Positions 46,498 to 56,898 of a stretch of 64,000 nucleotides of DNA are shown in pieces. The stretch comes from an uncultured Pelagibacteraceae bacterium (lineage in GTDB: Bacteria > Pseudomonadota > Alphaproteobacteria > Pelagibacterales > Pelagibacteraceae). Numbering within the stretch: the stretch's first letter is position 1; each line of letters begins with the position of its first letter. Below the pieces are notes generated by a model. The model was not told where the DNA came from. It worked only from the letters and a program-made list of their open reading frames with translations, and did not search any database. The stretch is from contig CACEQR010000008.1 in the NCBI GenBank assembly GCA_902561765.1, forward strand, positions 1-64,000. Direction: 5' to 3'. The position numbers and the translations under genes were made by a program.

Positions 46498-48522
46498 TTA
46501 AAATTGTTCTTTTTGTAATTCTTTAATGGGTATATGACATCTGATAGCGTTACCACTATCTGTTAATTGCCATGGTGGTATTTCTTTCTTACAAATATCT
46601 CCAACAATTCTGGAGCATCTGCCTTGAAAACTGCAGCCTTTTTCAGGAGGTCTTTCTTCAACAATATCCTCAGCAACTAATTTAGGTTTTATATCTGGAT
46701 CTGGCTCTAAGACAGCACCCAACAAAACTTCTGTATAAGGGTGAGATGGAAACTTATAAACATCATTTGAAGGTCCAACTTCACAAAGTCTTCCTTGATA
46801 AAGGACTGCTACTCTATCACTAATTGCTCTTACAACGGCTAAATCATGTGATACAAAGATATATGTAGTTCCAAAATCTTCTTTTAGTTGTTGTAATAAA
46901 TTTAATACAGCTGCTTGCACGGAAACATCTAAAGCAGATGTTACCTCATCACATAAAATAATATCTGGTTTTGCAGCAAAAGCTCTTGCAACCGCTACTC
47001 TTTGTTTTTCACCACCAGACAGTTGTCTTGGATATCTAGAAGTATAAAATTCTCCAAGCCTTACTTTTTGTAATAGGTCTATAATATTTTTTTTTAATTC
47101 TTCACCTTTTAATCCAAAATATAATTTTAATGGTTGAGCAATAATTTCTTCTACTGTGTGGTTTGGATTCAAAGACTCATCTGGATTTTGAAATATTAAT
47201 TGAATAATTCTTAAATCATTGGGATCTCTTTCTTTCAAATCAGAAGATAAATTTCTATTTTCATCAAACCTTATTAGACCATCTTTAGTTCTAAGTAGTC
47301 CAGCAATTGATTTGAGAATTGTTGATTTTCCACTTCCTGACTCTCCTACTAAAGCTATTGTCTCTCCCTTTTTAATATTAATATTAATATCTTTAACTGT
47401 AGGGTTATCATCAGAAATTCTATTGAAAATTTGATCTAAAAGTTTTTGTTTAGCGTAACTTATAGATACTTCTGATAAATTTAATATTTCTTGATCTTGT
47501 GATTTATTCTTAATTTTATTAACAGTTTGACTAGCCTGACTCTCGTTCACAAGTTTTTCATAATTAAAACATCTAACACTAGTATTTAAATCTTTTAAAA
47601 ATTCTAATTTAGGAGAATTATTTTTACAATTTTCATCTGAAAAGTTACATCTATCAAAAAAACTACAACCACTTTGAATTGTACCCGGTTGAGGTTGACT
47701 ACCAGGCATCGACTCTGGAAGACCAGCTAAAGATAATTTTGGTATAGATTTAAGCAATCCGTGGGTATAAGGATGAATTGGTCTTTTAAGGATATCTCTT
47801 GATGGACCTTCTAAAACGATTTCTCCTGAATACATAACAATAATTCTGTCACTCACTTGAGCAATAGCTCCAAGATCATGGCTCACATAAACCATTGATG
47901 TTCCAGTATCTTTTGCAATAAAATTGAGAAGCTCTAATACATGAGCTTGGGTTGTTACATCTAGTCCAGTTGTTGGTTCATCTAAAAGAAGTAAATCCGG
48001 AGTCCCAGCTAAAGCCATAGCTACAGCAACTCTTTGCTGTTGTCCTCCTGAAAGTTCATGAGGATATCTAAGAGCAATTGTTTCAGGTGAAGGAAGTCTA
48101 ACTTTATTCAATAGTTCTGAAATTTTTTTTTCTCTCTCTTTTTCATTTAAATCAGAGTGTAATTGCAAAGCTTCATCAATTTGATAACCTATTTTTAAGT
48201 TTGGAGTCAATGCTTGACCTGCATTTTGTGGAATCATTGCTATCTTTCTACCTCTAATTTTTTCTAAATCTTTACTTTTCATTTTCAGTAGATTTGATGA
48301 ATTAAACTGACATTCTCCTTCAATAGTATAAAGTCCATGTTTGACATAACCCATCATTGCTAATGCTAATGTGCTTTTTCCAGAACCAGATTCCCCTACT
48401 ATTCCAACTGTCTCACCCTTTTTAATATTTGTGCTTATATTTTTTAAAATTAAGATTTCTTCACCCTTTTTACTTCTAAATCCAATAGATAAATTTTTTA
48501 CTTTTTGAATTATATCAGTCAT
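46498..48522 (-). CDS. dipeptide/oligopeptide-type ABC transporter, two fused ATPase domains
   Basis: 674 aa; two Walker A GESGSGKST, two LSGG(Q/E)xQRVAVA signatures, two oligopeptide C-terminal Cys motifs. Confidence 0.93.
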   Translation of the reverse strand: MTDIIQKVKNLSIGFRSKKGEEILILKNISTNIKKGETVGIVGESGSGKSTLALAMMGYVKHGLYTIEGECQFNSSNLLKMKSKDLEKIRGRKIAMIPQNAGQALTPNLKIGYQIDEALQLHSDLNEKEREKKISELLNKVRLPSPETIALRYPHELSGGQQQRVAVAMALAGTPDLLLLDEPTTGLDVTTQAHVLELLNFIAKDTGTSMVYVSHDLGAIAQVSDRIIVMYSGEIVLEGPSRDILKRPIHPYTHGLLKSIPKLSLAGLPESMPGSQPQPGTIQSGCSFFDRCNFSDENCKNNSPKLEFLKDLNTSVRCFNYEKLVNESQASQTVNKIKNKSQDQEILNLSEVSISYAKQKLLDQIFNRISDDNPTVKDININIKKGETIALVGESGSGKSTILKSIAGLLRTKDGLIRFDENRNLSSDLKERDPNDLRIIQLIFQNPDESLNPNHTVEEIIAQPLKLYFGLKGEELKKNIIDLLQKVRLGEFYTSRYPRQLSGGEKQRVAVARAFAAKPDIILCDEVTSALDVSVQAAVLNLLQQLKEDFGTTYIFVSHDLAVVRAISDRVAVLYQGRLCEVGPSNDVYKFPSHPYTEVLLGAVLEPDPDIKPKLVAEDIVEERPPEKGCSFQGRCSRIVGDICKKEIPPWQLTDSGNAIRCHIPIKELQKEQF

Positions 48523-48524
48523 AA

Positions 48525-49418
48525 TTAAACAGGAGCTTTAGTTGATCTATCTATACCTAAAGCTTTGGCAAAAGCGTCTGCTGTTAAATTAATACCAATA
48601 ATTAAACTACTTAATCCAACTATTGGTGCTATTACTGCCCAATAAGCGAAAGACATCAAACCTCTGGCATTTGATATCATTAATCCCCAGTCTGGAGTTG
48701 GTGGGCTAACCCCAAAACCTAAAAAAGATAGAGAACTAAAACCAAGCAACATCCATGACCATCGCATTGCACCTTCAACTAAGATTGCATCTCTTACATT
48801 AGGAATTATTTCATTCCAAATAATTGAAAAATTACTATGTCCCCTTGCTCTCGCAGAGACTATAAAATCTTTTGCAATAACATCATGTGTTGCTGCTCTT
48901 GCGACTCTTACAATTCCTTTGCCGTAAAAAAAACCTAAAGCAGGTATCAATACTTCAGTAGATGTGCCTAACAAGGATACAATCAATAACATTGCTAATA
49001 TCCATGGAATAGATAAGAACGCATCTACAATTCTCATAACTACATCGTCAATTTTTCCTCCTACCAATCCACAAAATATTCCTAAAAGACCACCCCACAG
49101 TAATGCTATTAAAGATCCAAAGAAAGTTATTGTTAGAGCCGTTCTTCCCCCCAAAATTGTTCTAGTAAAAACATCTCTTCCAAGATCGTCCGTTCCAAAC
49201 CAATACTCAGCTGAAGGAGCCTGGAGCATTAATGTTGGATCTATAGCTTTAAAATCATGAGGTGCAATATAAGGGCTTATAAATGCAAGAATTATATGAA
49301 AAACTAAAATACTAAGGCCGATAAGTCCAGATGGTCTTGAAGCCATCGTAATTATAATTTCAGATAATTTTGCAAAAGTACTTTTCTTCTCTTCTTTATA
49401 AATATTATCCAATTTCAT
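48525..49418 (-). CDS. dipeptide/oligopeptide-type ABC permease (DppC-like)
   Basis: 297 aa; YWFGTDDLGRDVFTRTILGGRTAL, FLGFGVSPPTPDWGLMISNAR. Confidence 0.92.
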   Translation of the reverse strand: MKLDNIYKEEKKSTFAKLSEIIITMASRPSGLIGLSILVFHIILAFISPYIAPHDFKAIDPTLMLQAPSAEYWFGTDDLGRDVFTRTILGGRTALTITFFGSLIALLWGGLLGIFCGLVGGKIDDVVMRIVDAFLSIPWILAMLLIVSLLGTSTEVLIPALGFFYGKGIVRVARAATHDVIAKDFIVSARARGHSNFSIIWNEIIPNVRDAILVEGAMRWSWMLLGFSSLSFLGFGVSPPTPDWGLMISNARGLMSFAYWAVIAPIVGLSSLIIGINLTADAFAKALGIDRSTKAPV

Positions 49419-49419
49419 A

Positions 49420-50376
49420 TTATTTTCTAATCTGTAAAGTTTTTAATCTAGGGTTAAGCATCAATGTCAATAGATCTGCTAATAAATTTATACTTACATA
49501 AATAGATGCAAGAATTATCGCTAATGCTTGAACTGTAGGTAAGTCTCTATTTGAAATAGATTCAATAACTAATCTTCCAAGACCTGGATAATTAAACACA
49601 ACTTCAGTTACTACAACCCCACCTAAAAGCCATGCAATAGTCAATGCCACTACATTAATAGCAGGCAATAAAGCATTTGGTAAAACATGTTTGAAAACCA
49701 TTTTCCAATAAGGAACTCCTTTAAGAATTGCCATTTGAACATATTCACTTGCCATTACTTGAATTACACTTGACCTTACCATTCGCGCCATGTGAGCCGT
49801 CATAATCATAGCTATAGCAACCACTGGTAAAATTATATTTGGTAGCAACTCTAGAAAAGATACATCGGTTGGAACTATTACGATACCAGGCAACCACTCT
49901 AACCATATAGCAATTATTAAAATTAACAAAGTAGCACTAATAAATTCTGGAATAGTCATTGCAAATATTGTTACAGTTGATATTGCAACATCAGGTAATT
50001 TATCTCTCCACAGAGCAGTAATAATTCCTAAAATTAAAGCTATTGGTATACCTATAAAAATTGCAGCTGATGCCAATACTAGTGAATTTTTAATTCTAGG
50101 TCCCAAAACTTCTTTGATTGGCATCTCTCCACTTAAAGAATAACCAAAGTCTCCTTGAATAGCATTTAATGCCCACGATACATATCTCTCATATGCTGGA
50201 ACATTTAAACCAAGCCTTCTGTAACAAGCTTCTAATTGCTCACCAAAAGCTTGTCTTTCAAGATAAGTTGTACAAGCATCGCCCGGTAATACTTCTGTGC
50301 CTACAAATGTAATTATAGAAACAATAAATAAAGTAATAAAACCTAATAAAATTCTTTTTATTATTAAAAAAAGCAT
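49420..50376 (-). CDS. dipeptide/oligopeptide-type ABC permease (DppB-like)
   Basis: 318 aa; LPGDACTTYLERQAFGEQLEACYRRLGLNVPAYERYVSW, VVTEVVFNYPGLGRL. Confidence 0.92.
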   Translation of the reverse strand: MLFLIIKRILLGFITLFIVSIITFVGTEVLPGDACTTYLERQAFGEQLEACYRRLGLNVPAYERYVSWALNAIQGDFGYSLSGEMPIKEVLGPRIKNSLVLASAAIFIGIPIALILGIITALWRDKLPDVAISTVTIFAMTIPEFISATLLILIIAIWLEWLPGIVIVPTDVSFLELLPNIILPVVAIAMIMTAHMARMVRSSVIQVMASEYVQMAILKGVPYWKMVFKHVLPNALLPAINVVALTIAWLLGGVVVTEVVFNYPGLGRLVIESISNRDLPTVQALAIILASIYVSINLLADLLTLMLNPRLKTLQIRK

Positions 50377-50419
50377 AAGAATTTTTAAATTTTAAATTAT
50401 TTATTGAGAAATGAAAGAG

Positions 50420-50451
50420 GTTTTACAGGCCTACCTAAAGGCCTGTAAAAC
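50420..50451 (-). terminator. Perfect 13-bp hairpin downstream of family 5 solute-binding-protein gene
   Basis: gttttacaggcct-acctaa-aggcctgtaaaac; exact inverted repeat. Confidence 0.7.
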
Positions 50452-50459
50452 AAAAATTA

Positions 50460-51947
50460 TTACTGAACACTCAGTGTGTGCCATCTAATTGAAAAATACT
50501 CAACTTCGTCAAGATTTTTCACTCTAGAGGACGTAACAACAAGTCTAGACACATGGTAAGGGATCATTGTTCCAGATTCTTCCCATAATGTTTTTTGAGC
50601 GTTAATATATGCTGCTTTTCTTTTGCTAAAATTTAACTCACCTCTTGCGTCAGCTAAATTCTTATCAAAAGAAGCACTTTTATAGTACGACTCGTTCCAT
50701 TTTGCTTCGCTATGATATGCTTCATGCAAAATACTATCTGCTGGTCTTTCGTTCCAACGTGTCATTGCTACAGCTTTTTTCATCCAAGTTTCATTCCAAT
50801 AACTTTTTGAAGGTGTCATTTGAATATCTGCTCTGATATTAGCTTTAGCAAATTGTTGTTGTAAAACCTCAGCAATAGTTGGCCATGTTGGTTCTTTTGT
50901 AGATACATGAATTGTGAAGTCAATACCATCTGGGTAACCTGCCTCTTTTAGTAATTTTTTTGCTGTAGCTGGTTGTGGTGGACAATTCTTTTTCATTCTA
51001 TATTGATCTGATGGTGCAACAGGAGTATCGCAAGATACAGTTGCTGCTCCAGCCATTACTAAATCAACTAGTTCTTGTCTATCAACAGCTATTCTTACAG
51101 CCTTTCTTACTCTAGGGTCATCAAAAGGCGCAACATCAGTTCTCATTACCATACCTCTCCAGTTTCCTGTAGGTATTACTGAAACATTAAACTTTGAATT
51201 ACCGTCAAATATTTTTTTCTGATTGAATGGAATATATCTATTCATATCTATTTGACCAGTTAGTAAAGCTTGAATTCTTGCTTGACCATCTGGGATAGCT
51301 ATTACATGTACCTCAGCAAGTTTCGGCGCTCCTTCCCAATAATCTGGATTTGCTTTAAGTATTGTTGTTCCCTCAGCATCAAATTTATCTACTATGAAAG
51401 GTCCAGTTCCAATACCTGTTTTTCCAATAGTATCGCCTGATCCATTTGGTATCATTCTTAATCTATAATCAGTTAATAAAAGTGGAAAATCTGCGAATGA
51501 TGTGTTCAACTTTATTTTTACTGTATGTGAGTCAACAACTTCAATATCTGTTACTGCACTCATGCTCTTCTTAGCAGGTGAACCAATTTCAGGATCTTTA
51601 ACTCTCATCAATGAGTATTTTACATCCTCTGCATCAAAATCAGATCCATCATGAAATTTAACACCTTTTCTTAAGTTAAATGTCCATTCTGTTGCATCTG
51701 CGTTACCCGACCAGTCTGTAGCTAACTCAGGAGAAGTAACTCCTTTAAGATCTTTTCTAACAAGACGGTTTTGAGTCATTATTACTACTTGAAATAGTCT
51801 TCCTTTAGTAATTGCATCTAAATTTGTATCTTTTCCAAAACCAAGATCATGAGATAACTTAAAAACCCCACTTGAAGCGTTGGCAAATGAAAATGTTACA
51901 AATAGTGATACCAATGAAATTGATATCAATTTTAAAATGTTTTTCAT
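50460..51947 (-). CDS. ABC transporter substrate-binding protein family 5
   Basis: 495 aa with signal peptide; WTFNLRKGVKFHDGSDFDAEDVKYSLMRV typical SBP_bac_5. Confidence 0.93.
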   Translation of the reverse strand: MKNILKLISISLVSLFVTFSFANASSGVFKLSHDLGFGKDTNLDAITKGRLFQVVIMTQNRLVRKDLKGVTSPELATDWSGNADATEWTFNLRKGVKFHDGSDFDAEDVKYSLMRVKDPEIGSPAKKSMSAVTDIEVVDSHTVKIKLNTSFADFPLLLTDYRLRMIPNGSGDTIGKTGIGTGPFIVDKFDAEGTTILKANPDYWEGAPKLAEVHVIAIPDGQARIQALLTGQIDMNRYIPFNQKKIFDGNSKFNVSVIPTGNWRGMVMRTDVAPFDDPRVRKAVRIAVDRQELVDLVMAGAATVSCDTPVAPSDQYRMKKNCPPQPATAKKLLKEAGYPDGIDFTIHVSTKEPTWPTIAEVLQQQFAKANIRADIQMTPSKSYWNETWMKKAVAMTRWNERPADSILHEAYHSEAKWNESYYKSASFDKNLADARGELNFSKRKAAYINAQKTLWEESGTMIPYHVSRLVVTSSRVKNLDEVEYFSIRWHTLSVQ

Positions 51948-52059
51948 AATTTCCTCTCTTTAAAAAAACAAAAGGTAACAATTAGATACTTATATAGCAA
52001 CAGTCAAAATGGACATTTTTTATTTGTTTTATTGGTGTATTCTGATTATCTAAAAAATA

Positions 52060-53283
52060 ATGAATGATTTAATCAATAAATATAGGTTTACTGTAAAGCC
52101 TGTTAGCCTTGAAAATTCAAATTCATTAGAGCTTGCAAGATCAATTCAAGTTCATCCCTTAACTTATCAAGAATTGCCATATGATCCAGAATATTCAAAT
52201 TACTCAGGAAGATTAACCCTTGAAAAATTATCAAATGTTAGTCCAGAAGAAATGTATTGGAAAGCAAGAAGAGAAATAATTTTTAGACATACAGGTGAAC
52301 ATCCATTTGAAATATCAGGACCAGATGCCCTTGAATTTTTGCAAAATATATTTCCAAGAGATGTTTCAAAAATAGCTGTAGGAAGATGCTCCTATCAGTT
52401 TGCTTGTTACCATGATGGAGGAATGATTACTGATGGTGTACTTTTAAGAATTGATAAAGATAAATATTGGTTTGCTCAAGCTGATGGTGACCTATTTTCT
52501 TGGTACAAAGCACATTCTAAAAATTTAGATGTTGAAATCAGTGATCCAGATGTATGGGTAAGTCAAGTTCAAGGCCCATTATCGATGAAACTACTTGAAA
52601 ATTTAAGTAATGGTTTCTCTGAAAATGATTGGAAGTATTTTGATTGGAAAGAATTAAAAATTTTAGATCAAAAAGTAATTGTAAGTAGAAGTGGTTTTAC
52701 TAATGAACTTGGTTGGGAAATTTATTTTCGACCTGAAAATGAAACTGAGAAAATTGGAGATTATATTCTTGAACAAGGAAAAAAATTAGGTATGGTTTTA
52801 GTGGCAACGCCTGGATTTAGATGTAGAAGAATTGAAGCTGGACTTTTATCTGCAGGACAAGATTTTTCAAAAAAAACAAATCCTTTTTCAGTTGGTCTTG
52901 GAAGATTTGTTAATTTTAATAAAGAGGATTTTATTGGTAAAGAAGCTCTTTTATCATCAGACAAAAAATGTAAGACATGGGGAATTAGGGTTATGGCTGG
53001 TACTGCAATTAAAGGAGAGAGTATTAAAATTAATGAAAAAGAGGTTGGTAAAATAACTTCTAGTACATGGTCACCATATCAAGTTTGTGGTGTTGGTATA
53101 GTTCACTTTAATAATGATGAAAATGGACCAGGTGATATAGTAGATGTTAAATGTACTGATGGTAAATTACACAAAGGTCAAATCTGCAAATTACCAATGT
53201 ATGACGAACAGGGAAAAATAGTTAGGGGTTTAGATAGAAATATTCCAAATGGACCTAAACCTTGGCCTGGTATCAAAGCTTAA
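52060..53283 (+). CDS. GcvT-family (aminomethyltransferase-like, THF-dependent) protein, substrate unknown
   Basis: 407 aa; GPDALEFLQNIFPRDVSKIAVGRCSYQFACYHDGGMITDGVLLRI, VSRSGFTNELGWEIYF, FRCRRIEAGLLSAGQDF, DFIGKEALL. Confidence 0.83.
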   Translation: MNDLINKYRFTVKPVSLENSNSLELARSIQVHPLTYQELPYDPEYSNYSGRLTLEKLSNVSPEEMYWKARREIIFRHTGEHPFEISGPDALEFLQNIFPRDVSKIAVGRCSYQFACYHDGGMITDGVLLRIDKDKYWFAQADGDLFSWYKAHSKNLDVEISDPDVWVSQVQGPLSMKLLENLSNGFSENDWKYFDWKELKILDQKVIVSRSGFTNELGWEIYFRPENETEKIGDYILEQGKKLGMVLVATPGFRCRRIEAGLLSAGQDFSKKTNPFSVGLGRFVNFNKEDFIGKEALLSSDKKCKTWGIRVMAGTAIKGESIKINEKEVGKITSSTWSPYQVCGVGIVHFNNDENGPGDIVDVKCTDGKLHKGQICKLPMYDEQGKIVRGLDRNIPNGPKPWPGIKA

Positions 53284-53304
53284 ATTGTAAAACAAATATA
53301 TTTT

Positions 53305-53997
53305 GTGACTGTCGAAAAAAAAATAATTACTATCGGAGGTGGAGGCTTCACTCACAACCAAGATAATGATCAAGATAAATTAATTTTAGACCATATAAAC
53401 AAAAAAAAATGTTCATTAGGATTTTTACCAACTGCTAGCAATGATAATACACATAAAACTGATCTATTTTACAAGAGATTTGAAATATTAGATTTAAATG
53501 TATCTCATTTCGATTTAATCTCTAGTATTAATGGTTTCGAAAATTGGCTTTCAAAACTTGATGCAGTTTATGTTGGTGGAGGAAATACTAAATTCATGCT
53601 CGAATTTTGGAAAGAAAATAATTTGATAGGAATTTTTAAAGAAGTTTATAATTCAGGTATAATTCTATCAGGAGTAAGCGCTGGTGCTGCATGTTGGTTC
53701 GATTATTTTCTAACAGACTCAGATGGACCTGGTTATAAACCATTGAATGGTATTGGTCTTTTGTCGGGAAGTTTTACACCACATTACTCAGACTCAAAAA
53801 GAGCAGAAAAATATAGAGAAAATATAAAAAATAAAACTTTGCCAGATGGTATAGGTGTTGATGATGGTGTTGCAGTACTTTTTATTGACGGAAATCCAAC
53901 TGAGGTTTATTCTTCTAGAAAAGGCCATAATGCTTATTTTGTAGATCAAAATAAACAAATTAACTTAAAAGAATATATTAAAGCTAATTATGAGTGA
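53305..53997 (+). CDS. peptidase E-like (S51) family protein
   Basis: 230 aa; ITIGGGGFTHNQDN, YVGGGNTKFMLEFW, LSGVSAGAACWFDYFLTDSDG Ser nucleophile. Confidence 0.85.
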   Translation: MTVEKKIITIGGGGFTHNQDNDQDKLILDHINKKKCSLGFLPTASNDNTHKTDLFYKRFEILDLNVSHFDLISSINGFENWLSKLDAVYVGGGNTKFMLEFWKENNLIGIFKEVYNSGIILSGVSAGAACWFDYFLTDSDGPGYKPLNGIGLLSGSFTPHYSDSKRAEKYRENIKNKTLPDGIGVDDGVAVLFIDGNPTEVYSSRKGHNAYFVDQNKQINLKEYIKANYE

Positions 53998-55153
53998 TAA
54001 TATTTTACCAAGTCAAAAGATTTTTAGTATTAAGGATGCAAGAGATCTATCACGCAAACGTTTACCTAAATTAGTTTTTGATTTTATAGATGGAGCATCA
54101 GGAGATGAAAAACTTGCTGAAATAAATAGTATTGCTTTAGACCAAATTAGGCTTGAACCCAAAGTTTTAAGAAATGTAGAAAAAAGATCACTTAAGAAAA
54201 AAGTATTAGGTTATGAATTTGACTTTCCTTTTGGATTTGCACCTATGGGCATGACAAATCTATCTTGGCCTAAAGCTGACTCAATGTTAGCAGCAGAAAG
54301 TGCAAGAAATAATATTCCAACTTGTGTTTCCATGGCATCTACTACAACTTTAGAAAAAATGTATGAACTATCAGAGGGTCATTCATGGATGCAATTATAT
54401 ATTTTCCAAGATGAAAATTTTGTTATGGAACTTTTGGATAGAGCTAAGAATACTGGTTACGAAGTTGCTATTTTAACTGTAGATGTGCCAGTGCTATCAA
54501 GAAGAACTAGAGATGATAAAAATGGTTTCGCCTACCCCTTTAAGATAGGCCCAAAACAGTTTTTTGATTTTGCAACTCATCCTACTTGGTCTTTATCAAC
54601 TTTGCTTAGTGGAATTCCTAAACCTATGAACTACGTAACATCAAAAAGTGGAGATGGAATATTTAAAAGAAAAGAAAGCAGGGGTACCACTGATTGGGAT
54701 ACACTTAAAAGAGTAAGGGACAAATGGAAAGGTAAGCTTGTAATTAAAGGAGTAATGTCTCCTGATGATGCAATAAAAATTAAAGAAGCTGGTGCGGATG
54801 CTATTCAAGTTTCAAATCATGGTGGGAGACAATTAGACAGCGCAACTGCAGCAATAAATATGCTTCCACTGATCAGAAAATCCGTTGGAAGTGATTTTCC
54901 TTTAATATTTGATAGTGGAATAAGAAGTGGAAGTGATATTGTAAGAGCTCTTGCGTTCGGTGCAGATTATACAATGATTGGAAGGCCCGTAATGTATGCA
55001 ATGGGAGCTGATGGAAAAAAAGGATTAAGAAGAATAATTGAAATTATTAAAGAAGAAGTTAGCACAACTCTTGGCTTGGTTGGATTAAATGATATTAATG
55101 ATGTAACATCTAAGATAGTAATAGAAAATACTATTAATAAGGTAACTTACTAA
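53990..55153 (+). CDS. FMN-dependent alpha-hydroxy-acid oxidizing protein (LldD/glycolate oxidase-like)
   Basis: 387 aa; FDFIDGASGDEKL, FGFAPMGMTNLSWPKADSMLA, LVIKGVMSPDDAIKIKEAGADAIQVSNHGGRQLDSATAAI. Confidence 0.93.
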   Translation: MSDNILPSQKIFSIKDARDLSRKRLPKLVFDFIDGASGDEKLAEINSIALDQIRLEPKVLRNVEKRSLKKKVLGYEFDFPFGFAPMGMTNLSWPKADSMLAAESARNNIPTCVSMASTTTLEKMYELSEGHSWMQLYIFQDENFVMELLDRAKNTGYEVAILTVDVPVLSRRTRDDKNGFAYPFKIGPKQFFDFATHPTWSLSTLLSGIPKPMNYVTSKSGDGIFKRKESRGTTDWDTLKRVRDKWKGKLVIKGVMSPDDAIKIKEAGADAIQVSNHGGRQLDSATAAINMLPLIRKSVGSDFPLIFDSGIRSGSDIVRALAFGADYTMIGRPVMYAMGADGKKGLRRIIEIIKEEVSTTLGLVGLNDINDVTSKIVIENTINKVTY

Positions 55154-56896
55154 ATGAGTGAAAATAAAATTAGAGGTGGAGCGTTACTTGCTAGAGCTCT
55201 AAAAGATAAAGGGATTAGTAAAGTTTTCACTCTCTCAGGAGGTTTTTGTAATCCAGCAATTGAAGGTTTTGCTGAGTGTCAAATTGAAGTAATAAATACT
55301 CCTCATGAGCAGATTGCGGGTCATTTAGCAGATGGAAATACAAGAATTACTCGAAAGCCGTCAGTTTGTTTAGTTGGACCAGAGGGATTTACTAACGCTG
55401 TCCCGTCAATGATGGAGGCCTGGGGCGAGAGAAGTCCTATTATTTATATTACAGGTTCCAGCAGTCTTAAAAGACAAGGTTCAGGAGGTTTTAAAGAAAT
55501 TGATGATGTTTCAATTGCAGCACCTTTAACTAAATACAGTGCAAGTATAACTGATGGAACTAGAATAAGAGAATTTGTCGATAAAGCATATCATATTGCT
55601 ACAAATGGTTACCCTGGTGCTGTACATCTTAGCTTGCCAGTTGATATAATGTTTTCATCTTTTGCTGAAGAGGTTGGATTAGAAGAAAGACCATTCTCTC
55701 ATAAAGCTAAACCTTTAGCTAAAGCTTGGCCAGAGCCAAATTCACTTTCGGAAGTTTTAGAACTTGCATGTAATTCAAAAAAACCAATTATCATAGGTGG
55801 CCATGGAGTTTGGTGGTCACATTCAGAAAAAAATCTTGAAGAGGCTGGTAATAATTTAAATATACCAATTTTTAATGTTCCATATCATCAAAAATTATTA
55901 GGAGAAGAAGCGAATGCATATATGGGTTTAGCTGATATACATCAATATCCTCCATCAGAATTTGCATTACATAATTCAGATTTAGTTCTTGTGGTTGGAG
56001 CACGTTTAGATAACCAAATGAATTTTGGAAATCCACCTTTTATTCCAAAATCAACAAAGTTAGTTTGTATTAATGGCTCCCATGAAGAAATAGAACTCAA
56101 CAGAGCAGCTGATTTAACTTTGCTAAGTGATCCTGGTGTTTTCCTAGATACATTGTCAAATTTAAAAAAAAATAATAAATGGTCTTTAGATACAACTTGG
56201 TTCGAAGAGAATAAAAAAAAGAAGAAAGAATGGGTAGAAAAATCTTTGAAAGATTTAGAAATTGAGGCTGAGTCATCAAAAAAAAATGGAGGAAAAATTC
56301 ACCCTTTACAACTTTCATTAGATGTTCAAGAAGTAATGGGTGAAAATGATTGGCTTGTGATCGATGGAGGAAATACTCATTTCTGGTCAGAAATTGCAAT
56401 TAATATTGCAGGTGCAAAAGGTAAAAAATTAAAAGGGATCTTGCATCCAGGAACATTTAGTATGTTGGGTGTTGGAGTTTCATTTGCCTTATCTGCTAAA
56501 AATCATAGTCCAGACTCAAATGTCGTTTTGATTAGTGGAGATGGTGCATTTTTATCAGGCGGCATGTCTATTGAAAGTGTGTTTTATCAGAAAAAACCTA
56601 TTACTGTTGTAATTGATAACAATGGTGGATTAGCTTCAATTGGACAACAACAAGAGAGGCTATTTAAAAGTGGAAAAAGCGTTGCAACAGATTTTCGAGA
56701 TATCCCATTTCATAAGATATTTGAGGGTTTTGGAGGACATGGAGAATTAGTTAATAAAAGAGAGGAACTCGCACCAGCGCTAAAAAGAGCAATCGAAAGT
56801 GGTAAACCCGCATGTGTAAATGTTAAAGCAAAACCAGTATTAAGTCCCATAGTCTCTGCAGTTGCAAGTAAAAGAGAAAAGTCATCAATAGAATAA
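55154..56896 (+). CDS. thiamine-pyrophosphate-dependent enzyme (acetolactate synthase-like superfamily)
   Basis: 580 aa; NTPHEQIAGHLADG catalytic Glu, TPP motif GDGAFLSGGMSIESVFYQKKPITVVIDNNGG. Confidence 0.9.
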   Translation: MSENKIRGGALLARALKDKGISKVFTLSGGFCNPAIEGFAECQIEVINTPHEQIAGHLADGNTRITRKPSVCLVGPEGFTNAVPSMMEAWGERSPIIYITGSSSLKRQGSGGFKEIDDVSIAAPLTKYSASITDGTRIREFVDKAYHIATNGYPGAVHLSLPVDIMFSSFAEEVGLEERPFSHKAKPLAKAWPEPNSLSEVLELACNSKKPIIIGGHGVWWSHSEKNLEEAGNNLNIPIFNVPYHQKLLGEEANAYMGLADIHQYPPSEFALHNSDLVLVVGARLDNQMNFGNPPFIPKSTKLVCINGSHEEIELNRAADLTLLSDPGVFLDTLSNLKKNNKWSLDTTWFEENKKKKKEWVEKSLKDLEIEAESSKKNGGKIHPLQLSLDVQEVMGENDWLVIDGGNTHFWSEIAINIAGAKGKKLKGILHPGTFSMLGVGVSFALSAKNHSPDSNVVLISGDGAFLSGGMSIESVFYQKKPITVVIDNNGGLASIGQQQERLFKSGKSVATDFRDIPFHKIFEGFGGHGELVNKREELAPALKRAIESGKPACVNVKAKPVLSPIVSAVASKREKSSIE

Positions 56897-56898
56897 AA

